Shown here piece after piece: positions 17,903 through 28,538 of a stretch of DNA of 64,000 nucleotides (position 1 is its first letter; every line of letters begins with the position of its first letter). The notes beneath the pieces were generated by a model. It was not told the DNA's origin. It worked only from the letters and a program-made list of their open reading frames with translations, and searched no databases. The position numbers and the translations under genes are program-made. Location of the stretch: positions 124,001 through 188,000 of the forward strand of contig NZ_VITI01000004.1 of NCBI RefSeq assembly GCF_007827795.1, in the 5' to 3' direction. Source of the stretch: Azospirillum brasilense. GTDB taxonomy: Bacteria > Pseudomonadota > Alphaproteobacteria > Azospirillales > Azospirillaceae.

Positions 17903-19753
17903 ATGCGCCGAGTTCTCGCTGCCGCCCGGACGACCGCTGTCTTGGCTCTCCTTGCGCTGACGGCGCCAATCCAGGCGAATGGGGTCCAAGCGGAAACCGT
18001 CACCGTTCCCGCCCTGAAGCAGTTCGGCGAGCCGGAATTCAAGCCGGGCTTCACCCACTTCCCGCACGCCAACCCCGACGCGCCGAAGGGCGGACAGATC
18101 ACGCTGGCCGCGCAGGGCAGCTTCGACAGCCTGAACCCGATCATCCTGCGCGGCGTCACCCCGCGCACGCTGGGGCTGATCGCCGACTCGCTGATGGTCG
18201 GTTCCGGCTGGGAGATGGACGCGGCCTACGGGTCGCTGGCGGAGTCGGTGGAGTTGCCCGACGACAAGAGCTGGGCCGTCTTCCACCTGCGCCGGGAGGC
18301 GCGCTGGCACGACGGCGTGCCGGTGACCGCCGGCGACGTGGTCTTCGCCTGGGATTCCATTCAGGCGCACGGCAACCCCTTCCTGAAATCCTTCCTCGAC
18401 CGCGTCGCCGCGGTGGAGGCGCTGGACGAGCACCGGCTGAAGATCACCCTGAAGACCACCGGGGAGATGAAGCCGATCATCGACTTCGCCACCAGCATCG
18501 CCCCCCAGCCCGAGCATTGGTGGACCGCCAACGGACGCGACATTTCCAAGACGACGCTGGAGCCGGTGCTGGGCAGCGGCCCCTACCGCATCAGGACCGT
18601 CGATCCGGGCCGCTCCATCACCTTCGAGCGGGTGGCCGACTGGTGGGGCCGCGATCTGCCGACGGCGCGCGGCTTCTACAATTTCGACAGCGTGAAGGTC
18701 GATTACTACCGCGACGACGACGTGATGTTCGAGGCCTTCAAGGCCGGCGCCTACGACTTCCGCACCGAGAACCGGGCGCAGCGCTGGACCACCGGCTACG
18801 ACTTCCCCGCCGCCAAGGACGGCCGGGTGAACCGCGTGGAGGTGAAGAGCGACCTGCCGCTGGGCGCCCAGGGCTTCCGCCTGAACACCCGCCGCGCCAA
18901 ATTCGCCGACCCGCGGGTGCGCGAGGCGCTGGGCTATCTGTTCGACTTCGAATGGATTCAGAAGAACATCCTGTACGGCCAGTATCTCCGCACCACCTCC
19001 AACTTCCCCAACTCCGACTTCGGCGCCAAGGGGCCGCCGACGCCGGAGGAGCTGGCCCTGCTGGAGCCCTTCCGCGCCCAGCTGCCGGAGCGCGTCTTCA
19101 CCACCCCCTTCGAGCCGCCCAAGACCGACGGCAGCGGCAACACCCGCAACAACCTGCGCGAGGCCATGCGCCTGTTCCGCGAGGCCGGGTGGGAGCTGAA
19201 GAACGGCCGGATGTCCAGCGCGAAGACCGGCGAGGTGCTGAGCATCGAGTTCCTCGACGGCACCGGCGCGTTGACCCGCGTGATCCAGCCCTATGTCGAG
19301 GCGCTGCGCAAGGCGGGCATCGACGCGGTCCTGCGGGTGGTCGACACCGCCCAGTTCCAGGCGCGCACCGACGAGTTCGACTTCGACGTGGTGGTGGCGA
19401 ACTTCAACTTCTTCACCCCGCCGGGAACCGAGCTGCGCAGCTATTTCGGCTCCGCCGCCGCGGACGTCCGGGGATCGGCCAACTACGCCGGCATCAAGGA
19501 ACCGGCGGCCGACGCGATGATCGAAAAGGCGCTGGCGGCGAAGGATCTGGCGTCCGTCCAGGCGGCGACCCGCGCGCTCGACCGCGTGCTGCTGTGGGGC
19601 TTCTACATGGTGCCGCACTGGTACAACCCGGACAACTGGATCGCCCACCGGACGACGCTCGGCTTCCCGGAGAAGACGCCGAAATACGATCTGGGCTTCC
19701 GCAACAGCGGCTTCCCGGAGGCGTGGTGGGTGAAGCCGGGCAAGGAAGGCTGA
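17903..19753 (+). CDS. yejA: Periplasmic oligopeptide-binding protein, YejA family (copy 1)
   Basis: A 616-residue SBP family 5 protein. A signal peptide (about residues 1-28, LAAARTTAVLALLALTAPIQANG) leads to the YejA hallmark FTHFPHANPDAPKGGQITLAAQGSFDSLNP. Further typical segments are LHLRREARWHDG-like and RVLLWGFYMVPHWYNPDNWIAHR near the C-terminus. In E. coli YejABEF imports microcin C and peptides; in alphaproteobacteria it is linked to antimicrobial peptide resistance. It is about half identical by eye to the second copy at 20767. Promoter-like sequence precedes it, so it probably begins the yej transcript. Confidence 0.9.
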   Translation: MRRVLAAARTTAVLALLALTAPIQANGVQAETVTVPALKQFGEPEFKPGFTHFPHANPDAPKGGQITLAAQGSFDSLNPIILRGVTPRTLGLIADSLMVGSGWEMDAAYGSLAESVELPDDKSWAVFHLRREARWHDGVPVTAGDVVFAWDSIQAHGNPFLKSFLDRVAAVEALDEHRLKITLKTTGEMKPIIDFATSIAPQPEHWWTANGRDISKTTLEPVLGSGPYRIRTVDPGRSITFERVADWWGRDLPTARGFYNFDSVKVDYYRDDDVMFEAFKAGAYDFRTENRAQRWTTGYDFPAAKDGRVNRVEVKSDLPLGAQGFRLNTRRAKFADPRVREALGYLFDFEWIQKNILYGQYLRTTSNFPNSDFGAKGPPTPEELALLEPFRAQLPERVFTTPFEPPKTDGSGNTRNNLREAMRLFREAGWELKNGRMSSAKTGEVLSIEFLDGTGALTRVIQPYVEALRKAGIDAVLRVVDTAQFQARTDEFDFDVVVANFNFFTPPGTELRSYFGSAAADVRGSANYAGIKEPAADAMIEKALAAKDLASVQAATRALDRVLLWGFYMVPHWYNPDNWIAHRTTLGFPEKTPKYDLGFRNSGFPEAWWVKPGKEG

Positions 19754-19766
19754 GGGCCGCCGTCCC

Positions 19767-20723
19767 ATGACCCCGGAGACACCCTCCTCGATAGCCTCTG
19801 ATTCAGAAGACCTCTTCGACCGGGAGGTCCGCCCCCTGCTGCAACGGCTGAAGCGCCGGCGCGCCAGAACGCGCGCCGCTCTCATCCTGCTGGTCTTCGT
19901 CGCTCTGACCGGCTGGACTGTGCTTGTCCTGATGAAGCTGCCCTTTCTGATGAAGGCCAGCTACGCCGGCTGGAGGCTCTATGCCGCCGTAGCGCTGGCC
20001 ATCATCACTGTCCCGTTCGTTGTGTTCCGTCACCACCGCAAGCGCATCATCATTTCGCTCGTGCTGGCAATCTGCCGCCATGCCGATCTGATCCACGCAT
20101 CAGGCAGTTGCCTCAAGCAGCACCAGTTGCGCCAGCTTTTCAGTGACCTGAAGCCGCGTTCCGCCCATGCTAAGGATGGCTTCGCCGGCATCCGCCAAGG
20201 CTTGAATTTCTGGTTCAACGAGGTCGACCTCTACGCATTCGCGGGGTTTCTGACGGGAACCGTCCGGATCTTCCACGGCTGGCTTCTCTGCATTGACCTG
20301 CCGCAGCCGGGAGTTCCGCCGCTGTCCTGCACGCTCACCCTTGGCGCCCGTGGCACCGAGCCGGTGCTGACCCCGATTCACGGCGATTTGGCGGAGGCCG
20401 AACGCCGGTTCCCGCCGGAACTGCGAACTCTGGCCGCGCGGCTTGCCTCCCTTGCAGGCGCCCGCCAGGCCCGGCTGGCCACCGACGGGCAGCGATTCAT
20501 TTTGGCGATCGACACCGGGCGCGACCTGTTCGAAGGGATCACGGAACTTGAGAAACGGATGACCCCGGCCCTGTTCGCCCGTTCCCTGGAGGAGCTGGAC
20601 ACGCTGACGCGGGTCGTGGACGGGCTTGCCGCGGCGCTCCAGGCGCCAATCGCCGCACCGTCCCCCCAGCCCACCGCAAGCTTGGACGCCGCCATAACCG
20701 TCTCCGCCTTGAATGTGCCATAG
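19767..20723 (+). CDS. DUF3137-like membrane protein between the two yejA genes
   Basis: A 318-residue protein starting 13 bases after yejA copy 1. Two membrane helices lie near residues 39-58 (ALILLVFVALTGWTVLVLM) and 70-90, followed by a large cytosolic domain with FAGFLTGTVRIFHGWLLCIDLP. The layout resembles DUF3137 proteins, but this is a weak match by eye. Base composition is lower in GC than the flanking yejA genes, and the codon choice differs, which suggests that it entered the operon later. No transport role can be read from the sequence. Confidence 0.6.
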   Translation: MTPETPSSIASDSEDLFDREVRPLLQRLKRRRARTRAALILLVFVALTGWTVLVLMKLPFLMKASYAGWRLYAAVALAIITVPFVVFRHHRKRIIISLVLAICRHADLIHASGSCLKQHQLRQLFSDLKPRSAHAKDGFAGIRQGLNFWFNEVDLYAFAGFLTGTVRIFHGWLLCIDLPQPGVPPLSCTLTLGARGTEPVLTPIHGDLAEAERRFPPELRTLAARLASLAGARQARLATDGQRFILAIDTGRDLFEGITELEKRMTPALFARSLEELDTLTRVVDGLAAALQAPIAAPSPQPTASLDAAITVSALNVP

Positions 20724-20766
20724 ACGGACCCCTACCTTACCGGAAACAATAAGGACCGAGAGGGGC

Positions 20767-22641
20767 ATGAGGAAGACCGGTAAAGCGATCCTGGCCGCGG
20801 TCATGTGCCTGTATCTGGCGGAACCCTTCGCCACGGCCTGTGCCCAATCCACCCAGCCGGAGGCCGCAAGGCACGCCGTCACTGCCCATGGGACGCCGAA
20901 ATACGGGCCGGACTTCCAACATTTCGACTACGTCAACCCCGACGCCCCGAAGGGCGGCGAGATCAAGCTGGCGACCTACGGCAGCTTCGACAGCCTGAAC
21001 CCCTTCATCCTGCGCGGGTCGGTCGCCGCCGGGGCCACCCTGCCCTTCGACACGCTGACGGTGGAGAGCGGGGACGAGGTGCTGACCCGCTACGGGCTGC
21101 TCGCCGAGACCATCACCGTCGCCGAGGACCGGAGCTGGGTGCGCTTCACGCTGCGCCCGCAGGCGCGCTTCCACGACGGCGCCCCGGTGACCGCCGAGGA
21201 CGTGGTGTGGAGCTTCGAGACGCTGCGCGACAAGGGCCACCCGCTCTACCGCACCTACTACGCCGACGTGGTGAAGGCGGAGAAGACGGACGAGCGGACG
21301 GTCACCTTCACCTTCCGCGACGGCGGCAACCCCGAGCTGCCGGTCATCATGGGCCAGCTGCCGGTGCTGCCCAAGCATGTGTTCGAGGGCGACGGCAACG
21401 GGGTGCGCGACTTCGCCAGCACGACGCTGGACCCCATCGTCGGCAGCGGCCCCTACCGGATCACCGAGGTGCAGCCCGGCCGCTCCCTCGTCTTCGAGCG
21501 GGTGACGGACTGGTGGGCCAAGGACCTGCCGGTCAACCGCGGGCGCTACAACTTCGACCGCATCCGCTTCGACTATTACCGCGACCTGGACGTGGTGTTC
21601 GAAGCCTTCAAGGCCGGGGCCATCGATTTCCGGGTGGAGCATTCGTCGAAGAACTGGGTAACCGGCTACGACGTGCCCGCCGTCCGCGACGGCCACATCG
21701 TCCGCGAGGAGATCAAGCACCAGGACCCGCAGGGCATGCAGGCTTTCGTCTTCAACAGCCGCCGCCCGGTCTTCGCCGACCGCAAGGTGCGCGAGGCGCT
21801 GAATTACCTGTTCGACTATGAATGGACGCGGGCGAACCTGTCCTACGGGCTGTTCCAGCGCACCAAGAGCTTCTTCTCCAATTCCGAGCTGGCCTCCAGC
21901 GGCCTGCCCTCGCCGGAGGAGCTGAAGCTGCTGGAGCCGTTCCGCGGCACGGTGCCGGAGGAGGTCTTCACCAAGCCCTTCGCGCCGCCGCAGACCGACG
22001 GGTCCGGCAACATCCGACCGAACCTGCGCACGGCGCTGTCCTTGCTCAAGGAGGCCGGGTGGGAGCTGAAGGGCAACAAGCTGCTGAACGCGAAGACCGG
22101 CGAGCCGATGCGCTTCGAGATCCTGCTGGTGCAGCCGGACATGGACCGCATCGTCCAGCCCTTCGTCCGCAACCTGGAGCGCGCCGGGATCGAGGCGGCC
22201 ATCCGCGTGGTGGACACCGCCCAGTATCAGAACCGGATCGACCGCTACGACTTCGACATGGTCATCCAGCGCATCCTGCAATCGACCTCGCCCGGCAACG
22301 AGCAGCGCGACTACTGGCAATCCGCCCGCGCCGACCAGCCGGGCAGCCGCAATCTGGCCGGCATCAAGGACCCGGTGGTCGACGCGCTGATCGACAAGGT
22401 CATCCAGGCCCCCGACCGCGAGAGTCTGATCACGGCGACCCGCGCGCTCGACCGCGTGCTGCTGTGGGGCTGGTACGTCATCCCGCAATGGCACGACGAC
22501 GTGCGGCGCGTCGCCTATTGGAACCGTTTCTCCCATCCGGCGGTTGCGCCCAAATACGGCTTGGCCTTCACCGACACCTGGTGGGTCGATCCGGACAAGA
22601 ACGCGAAGCTCGCCAACACGGCCCGCCGCGCGGCGCCCTGA
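20767..22641 (+). CDS. yejA: Periplasmic oligopeptide-binding protein, YejA family (copy 2)
   Basis: A 624-residue SBP family 5 protein with a signal peptide (about residues 1-27, ending ATACAQ) and FQHFDYVNPDAPKGGEIKLATYGSFDSLNP. It closely parallels copy 1 through the mature chain (for example GSGPYRI, FEAFKAGA, EEVFTKPFAPPQTDGSGNIR, RALDRVLLWGWYVIPQWH). Residues of the likely peptide-facing C-terminal part differ, which suggests divergent ligands. Start at ATG 20767 because the signal peptide begins there; the frame extends to 20713 inside the previous gene. It is followed by two strong inverted repeats and then yejB. Confidence 0.92.
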   Translation: MRKTGKAILAAVMCLYLAEPFATACAQSTQPEAARHAVTAHGTPKYGPDFQHFDYVNPDAPKGGEIKLATYGSFDSLNPFILRGSVAAGATLPFDTLTVESGDEVLTRYGLLAETITVAEDRSWVRFTLRPQARFHDGAPVTAEDVVWSFETLRDKGHPLYRTYYADVVKAEKTDERTVTFTFRDGGNPELPVIMGQLPVLPKHVFEGDGNGVRDFASTTLDPIVGSGPYRITEVQPGRSLVFERVTDWWAKDLPVNRGRYNFDRIRFDYYRDLDVVFEAFKAGAIDFRVEHSSKNWVTGYDVPAVRDGHIVREEIKHQDPQGMQAFVFNSRRPVFADRKVREALNYLFDYEWTRANLSYGLFQRTKSFFSNSELASSGLPSPEELKLLEPFRGTVPEEVFTKPFAPPQTDGSGNIRPNLRTALSLLKEAGWELKGNKLLNAKTGEPMRFEILLVQPDMDRIVQPFVRNLERAGIEAAIRVVDTAQYQNRIDRYDFDMVIQRILQSTSPGNEQRDYWQSARADQPGSRNLAGIKDPVVDALIDKVIQAPDRESLITATRALDRVLLWGWYVIPQWHDDVRRVAYWNRFSHPAVAPKYGLAFTDTWWVDPDKNAKLANTARRAAP

Positions 22642-22643
22642 GA

Positions 22644-22680
22644 CGGTTGGGAAATGACCGCTTCCATCATTTTCCAACCG
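22644..22680 (+). promoter_or_regulatory. Intercistronic hairpin 1 between yejA and yejB
   Basis: CGGTTGGGAAATGA pairs with TCATTTTCCAACCG (one mismatch or bulge) directly after the yejA copy 2 stop. There is no following T tract, so it is more likely an mRNA-stabilising or processing element than a full terminator. Confidence 0.6.
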
Positions 22681-22693
22681 TAGAACCCGGCAG

Positions 22694-22713
22694 ATCAATG
22701 CGTTAGCATTGAT
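22694..22713 (+). promoter_or_regulatory. Intercistronic hairpin 2 between yejA and yejB
   Basis: Perfect 8-bp palindrome ATCAATGC-GTTA-GCATTGAT, 14 bases after hairpin 1. Could be a second RNA hairpin or a protein-binding site. Confidence 0.5.
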
Positions 22714-22784
22714 CGAGAGGGGCACCCCGGCGGCGCGAACGTGCCGCTGGGGTGAGACGGCAAACAGAAAGGCGAACCCGCGCG

Positions 22785-23894
22785 ATGCTGGCCTACATCA
22801 TCCGCCGTCTGCTGCTGATCATCCCGACGCTGTTCGGGATCATGGTCATCAATTTCCTGATCGTGCAGATCGCCCCCGGCGGTCCCATCGAGCAGATGAT
22901 CGCCCGCGTCCAGGGCACCGCGGTGGAGGCGACCGCCCGCATCGGCGGCACCGGCGGCGGCGAGACCGGCGGTCCGGCGGCGCAGCAGGCCCAGGGCGGC
23001 GACACCGGCAGCCGCTACCGCGGCGCCCAGGGGCTGGACCCGGAATTCATCAAGCAGCTCGAACGCGAGTTCGGCTTCGACAAGCCGCTGCACGAGCGCT
23101 TCATCCACATGATGTCGAACTACTTGATGTTCGACTTCGGCAAGAGCTATTTCCGCGACCGCAGCGTTGTCGATCTGGTGATCGAGAAGATGCCGGTGTC
23201 GATCTCGCTGGGCATCTGGACGACGTTGATCGTCTATCTGGTGTCGATCCCGCTGGGCATCGCCAAGGCGGTGCGCGACGGCCAGCCCTTCGACGTCTGG
23301 ACCTCCGGCGTGGTCATCGTCGGCTACGCCATCCCCAGCTTCCTGTTCGCCGTGCTGTTGATCGTCGTCTTCGCCGGCGGGCGCTATTTCGACCTGTTCC
23401 CGCTGCGCGGGCTGGTGTCGGACAACTGGGCAAGCCTGCCCTGGTGGCAGCAGATTCTGGACTACATGTGGCACATGGTGCTGCCGGTGCTGTCCATGGT
23501 GATCGGCGGCTTCGCCGGCCTGACCATGCTGACCAAGAACTCCTTCCTGGAGGAGATCAACAAGCAGTATGTCGTGACCGCCCGCGCCAAGGGGCTGGCG
23601 GAGCGGCGGGTGCTCTACGGCCACATCTTCCGCAACGCCATGCTGATCGTCATCGCCGGCTTCCCCGGCGCCTTCATCGGCATCCTGTTCACCGGCGCCC
23701 TGCTGATCGAGGTAATCTTCTCGCTGGACGGGTTGGGGCTTCTGGGCTTCGAGGCGGCGATCAACCGCGACTATCCGGTGATGTTCGGCACGCTCTATTT
23801 CTTCACGCTGCTGGGGCTCATCATGAACCTCGTCGGCGACGTGACCTACGTCGCCGTCGATCCTCGCATCGACTTCGAAGCGCGGAGGGTGTGA
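22785..23894 (+). CDS. yejB: Peptide ABC transporter permease YejB
   Basis: A 369-residue inner-membrane permease. Helix 1 ([23 protein letters not shown]) is followed by the long hydrophilic Gly-rich insert (about residues 40-90, [11 protein letters not shown]) that distinguishes YejB from DppB. The EAA loop that contacts the ATPase reads [26 protein letters not shown]. Normal length for the family (E. coli 364). Start at ATG 22785, since the hydrophobic helix begins four residues in. Confidence 0.95.
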   Translation: MLAYIIRRLLLIIPTLFGIMVINFLIVQIAPGGPIEQMIARVQGTAVEATARIGGTGGGETGGPAAQQAQGGDTGSRYRGAQGLDPEFIKQLEREFGFDKPLHERFIHMMSNYLMFDFGKSYFRDRSVVDLVIEKMPVSISLGIWTTLIVYLVSIPLGIAKAVRDGQPFDVWTSGVVIVGYAIPSFLFAVLLIVVFAGGRYFDLFPLRGLVSDNWASLPWWQQILDYMWHMVLPVLSMVIGGFAGLTMLTKNSFLEEINKQYVVTARAKGLAERRVLYGHIFRNAMLIVIAGFPGAFIGILFTGALLIEVIFSLDGLGLLGFEAAINRDYPVMFGTLYFFTLLGLIMNLVGDVTYVAVDPRIDFEARRV

Positions 23895-23921
23895 TGGCGA
23901 GCTTTGCGATCTTGACGCATG

Positions 23922-24030
23922 CTCCCTCTCCCCTCTGGGGAGAGGGTTGGGGTGAGGGGGTTGCGCTTTTGCCGGACGCACCGCCACGCGCAACCCCCTC
24001 ACCCTCCCCTCTCCCCAGAGGGGAGAGGGA
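23922..24030. repeat. Palindromic repeat, copy C (TGGGGAGAGGG subtype)
   Basis: CCCTCTCCCCTCTGGGGAGAGGG at each end in inverted orientation frames a centre with GGGGTTGCG-C and CGCAACCCCC and TTTTGCCGGACGCACC. The whole forms a stem of about 50 bp. Copy D at 27615 shares the left half including the TTGCCGGACGCACC centre. It separates yejB from yejE by 160 bases. Confidence 0.8.
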
Positions 24031-24054
24031 AAACGCCCGTCGGGAGGGCCGTGC

Positions 24055-25167
24055 ATGACCGGCGACCGCTTCCTCGGCCTGCGCGTCACCCCGCTCACCC
24101 GGCGGCGGCTGGCGAATTTCCGGGCGAACCGGCGGGGCTTCTGGTCCTTCTGGATCTTCCTGGTGCTGTTCACCCTGTCGCTGGGCGCGGAGTTCATCGC
24201 GAACGACCGCCCGTTGCTCATCAAATACGACAACGCGCTCTATTGGCCCGTCTTCACCGCCTATCCGGAGACCACCTTCGGCGGCGAGTTCGAGACGGAG
24301 ACCGATTACCGCGATCCCTACGTGCGCCAGCTGATCGAGGAGAAGGGCTGGATCGTCTGGCCGCCGATCCCCTACGGCTACCGCACCATCAACTACAACC
24401 TGCCGGTTCCCGCCCCGGCCCCGCCGTCCGCCGACAACTGGCTGGGCACCGACGACCAGGGGCGCGACGTGACGGCGCGGCTGATCTACGGCTTCCGCAT
24501 CTCGGTGCTGTTCGGGCTGGTGCTGACCGCCTTCTCCTCGGTCGTCGGCGTCATGGCGGGAGCGGTGCAGGGTTATTTCGGCGGCATCACCGACCTGCTG
24601 TTCCAGCGCTTCATCGAGATCTGGCAGGGCCTGCCCACCCTGTTCCTGCTCATCATCCTGTCCAGCGTGGTGACGCCGAACTTCTGGTGGCTGCTCGGTC
24701 TGCTGCTGCTGTTCTCCTGGACCTCGCTGGTTCATGTGGTGCGGGCGGAGTTCCTGCGGGCGCGCAACTTCGACTATGTGCGCGCCGCCCGCGCGCTGGG
24801 CGCCACCGACGCCACGATCATGGTGCGTCACGTGCTGCCCAACGCGATGGTGGCGACGCTGACCTTCCTGCCCTTCATCCTGAACGGCTCCATCACCACC
24901 CTGACGGCGCTGGACTTCCTGGGCTTCGGCCTGCCACCCGGCTCCCCCTCGCTGGGCGAGTTGCTGGCCCAGGGCAAGGCGAACCTCCAGGCGCCCTGGC
25001 TGGGCCTGACCGCCTTCTTCGTGCTGGCGATCATGCTGAGCCTGCTGATCTTCATCGGCGAGGCGGTGCGCGACGCCTTCGACCCGCGCAAGACCATCGG
25101 CCAGCTCTCCACCGCCACCGGAACCGCCAACGAGGCGGCGGCGGTGGCGCAGAAGGCCGCGGAATGA
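24055..25167 (+). CDS. yejE: Peptide ABC transporter permease YejE
   Basis: A 370-residue permease of the DppC/OppC class. Residues 1-30 are the YejE-type start (LTRRRLANFRANRRGFWSFWIF). The family-specific periplasmic segment (about 55-120, KYDNALYWPVFTAYPETTFGGEFETETDYRDPY) precedes NWLGTDDQGRDV. The EAA loop is YVRAARALGATDATIMVRHVLPNAMV. It forms the channel with YejB and is energised by YejF. Confidence 0.95.
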   Translation: MTGDRFLGLRVTPLTRRRLANFRANRRGFWSFWIFLVLFTLSLGAEFIANDRPLLIKYDNALYWPVFTAYPETTFGGEFETETDYRDPYVRQLIEEKGWIVWPPIPYGYRTINYNLPVPAPAPPSADNWLGTDDQGRDVTARLIYGFRISVLFGLVLTAFSSVVGVMAGAVQGYFGGITDLLFQRFIEIWQGLPTLFLLIILSSVVTPNFWWLLGLLLLFSWTSLVHVVRAEFLRARNFDYVRAARALGATDATIMVRHVLPNAMVATLTFLPFILNGSITTLTALDFLGFGLPPGSPSLGELLAQGKANLQAPWLGLTAFFVLAIMLSLLIFIGEAVRDAFDPRKTIGQLSTATGTANEAAAVAQKAAE

Positions 25168-25204
25168 GCGCCCTTCTTGACGGGCTGCCGGTCCGCAGCC
25201 ATTC

Positions 25205-25223
25205 TGTAGGCAAATTCACTACA
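25205..25223 (+). promoter_or_regulatory. Candidate operator of the toxin-antitoxin pair
   Basis: TGTAG and CTACA form an inverted repeat with a 9-base AT-rich spacer, 15 bases before the antitoxin ATG. Phd-type antitoxins usually bind such a palindrome to autoregulate. Confidence 0.45.
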
Positions 25224-25238
25224 TTTGGTGCGCGTCTC

Positions 25239-25481
25239 ATGGAAGAAGCTGTTTCTGCTGCCGAGGCCAACCGGAATTTCTCCCAGATCCTTCGAAGCGT
25301 GAAGGAAGGGCACAGCTATGTCGTGACCTCCCATGGGACACCGGTCGCACGGATCGTTCCCACCAAGCGGAGCAGCGCGCTGTCCGATGCCGCCAAGTCC
25401 ACATTGATGGCACGGCTGAGGACGCAGCCGGTGCAGATCGTCGGTCCGCGCTGGAGCCGCGACGAGCTGTACGAGGAGTGA
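25239..25481 (+). CDS. Phd/YefM-type antitoxin
   Basis: An 80-residue protein with the Phd core VSAAEANRNFSQILRSVKEG followed by YVVTSHGTPVARIVP, the strand-helix arrangement that dimerises and binds DNA. The C-terminal tail (QPVQIVGPRWSRDELYEE) is the likely toxin-binding part. Start at ATG 25239 since MEEAVSAAEANRNF matches the family start; the frame continues upstream across the yejE stop region without a better site. The stop is 2 bases from the toxin ATG, a typical coupled pair. Confidence 0.9.
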   Translation: MEEAVSAAEANRNFSQILRSVKEGHSYVVTSHGTPVARIVPTKRSSALSDAAKSTLMARLRTQPVQIVGPRWSRDELYEE

Positions 25482-25483
25482 GC

Positions 25484-25954
25484 ATGCGCGTCGCCCTCGA
25501 TACGAACCTGCTCATCTACGCCGAGGGCGTCGCCTTCCTGCCATCCGACACGCACAAGCCGGCGGTGGTCCACGATCTGCTGGACGCCGTTCCCGCGGAG
25601 GACGTCGTTGTTCCAGCCCAGGTTCTGGGGGAGCTGTACCGCGTGCTCACCGGAAAGGCCAAACGCCCGGCGACCGAGGTCCGCACCGCGATCCTGAACT
25701 GGTGCGATCTCTACACACCGGTGGACACCACCGCCGCCGTGATGATGGCGGCGATCGATCTGGCGGCAATCCATCGATTGTCGATCTGGGACAGCGTCGT
25801 CCTGTCGGCTGCTGCGGAGTCCGGCTGCCGTCTGATGCTGTCGGAAGACATGCAAGACGGCTTCACATGGCGCGGCCTGACCGTCGTCAACCCGTTTTCC
25901 GCCACGCCGCACCCCCTGCTGTCGGCTCTGCTCGCCGGCAAGCCGGCCTCCTAG
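25484..25954 (+). CDS. PIN-domain toxin, VapC-like ribonuclease
   Basis: A 156-residue PIN protein. Acidic catalytic residues are Asp6 (ALDTNLLIYA), Glu in LGELYRVL (about 49), Asp in WDSVVLSAAAESG (about 105) and Asp in LSEDMQDG (about 124). VapC toxins cut tRNA or rRNA and are blocked by the cognate antitoxin. It lies inside the yej operon, ending 1 base before the yejF start, so transcription from the toxin-antitoxin promoter would also reach yejF. Confidence 0.9.
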   Translation: MRVALDTNLLIYAEGVAFLPSDTHKPAVVHDLLDAVPAEDVVVPAQVLGELYRVLTGKAKRPATEVRTAILNWCDLYTPVDTTAAVMMAAIDLAAIHRLSIWDSVVLSAAAESGCRLMLSEDMQDGFTWRGLTVVNPFSATPHPLLSALLAGKPAS

Positions 25955-25955
25955 G

Positions 25956-27596
<1,641 letters not shown>

Positions 27597-27614
27597 CGCA
27601 ATCGCATTCAATAT

Positions 27615-27858
27615 CCCCTCTCCCCTCTGGGGAGAGGGTTAGGGTGAGGGGGTTGCGCTTTTGCCGGACGCACCACCACGCCCATCCCCCTCACCGGCTC
27701 TCAGCGGATACCAGAGGCATCAGCCTGCCGCCGTCAGCGCTGGCCTTCAGCCAGCGCGAGAGGCCCTACGGGCCACCCTCTCCCCGCTTTCGGCGGACCA
27801 AAGGTCCGCCTGTCGCGTCAGCGCAAACGAAGTTTGCGCGTGAGCGGAGGGGAGAGGG
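27615..27858. repeat. Composite palindromic repeat, copy D
   Basis: The left half repeats copy C (CCCTCTCCCCTCTGGGGAG to TTGCCGGACGCACCACC). The middle holds CGCTGGCCTTCAGCCAGCG and GGCCCTACGGGCC hairpins. The right part (27785-27850) carries the two-hairpin module also seen in copy B, reversed: GGCGGACC-AAA-GGTCCGCC and CGCAAACGAAGTTTGCG. No gene lies inside this gap between yejF and rluE. Confidence 0.8.
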
Positions 27859-28485
27859 CTATAAGGGTCGAATGCGATTGCCTTGGCTCCGCGGGCGCTT
27901 TGCCTTCGTGTTGCCGGACGGCGCCTTCGCGGATGTCCGCCCCGGCACCGTCACCTCGCGCCATTGGCCGGGCGCCAGACCGTCCAGCGTCCAGTCGCCG
28001 ATGGACCAGCGGATCAGCCGCAGGGTCGGGAAGCCGACCGCGGCGGTCATGCGGCGCACCTGCCGGTTCCGCCCCTCCCGCAGGGTCAAGGCGATCCAGC
28101 TCGTCGGGATGGCGGCACGGAAGCGCACGGGCGGGTCGCGCGGCCACAGGCCGTCCGGCTCCTCCATCCGGCGGGCCTCGGCGGGCAGGGTCGGCCCGTC
28201 GTTGAGCGTCACCCCGTCGCGCAGGCGCTGCAATGCCTCCTCGGTCGGGATGCCCTCCACCTGCACCCAATAGGTCTTGGGCAGCTTGTGCTTCGGCGAG
28301 GCGATGCGGGCGATCAGCGCGCCGTCGTCGCTCAGCGCCAGCAACCCCTCGCTGTCGCGGTCCAGCCGCCCGGCGGCGTAGACTCCTTTCACCGGGACAT
28401 GGTCGGCCAGCGTCGGGCGCCCCTGCTCATCAGTGAATTGCGGCAGCACGCCATAGGGCTTGTTCAGCAGGATCAGACGGGGCAC
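27859..28485 (-). CDS. rluE: 23S rRNA pseudouridine synthase, RluE type
   Basis: A 208-residue RsuA-family enzyme that isomerises a uridine in 23S rRNA. It starts [19 protein letters not shown], has the catalytic Asp in [11 protein letters not shown] (about residue 42), and [24 protein letters not shown], a signature of RsuA/RluBEF. The absence of an N-terminal S4 domain, along with total length about 210, fits RluE. The C-terminal 25 residues are basic and probably contact RNA. Confidence 0.9.
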   Translation of the reverse strand: MPRLILLNKPYGVLPQFTDEQGRPTLADHVPVKGVYAAGRLDRDSEGLLALSDDGALIARIASPKHKLPKTYWVQVEGIPTEEALQRLRDGVTLNDGPTLPAEARRMEEPDGLWPRDPPVRFRAAIPTSWIALTLREGRNRQVRRMTAAVGFPTLRLIRWSIGDWTLDGLAPGQWREVTVPGRTSAKAPSGNTKAKRPRSQGNRIRPL

Positions 28486-28538
28486 GGTTGGCTCGGAAGG
28501 GTTCGACGACGAACAATAACATTACAGGGGTTTGCACC

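Noticed and set aside
17891..19885. Minus-strand frame of 664 codons
   Set aside because: Antisense to yejA copy 1, which has signal peptide and family motifs.
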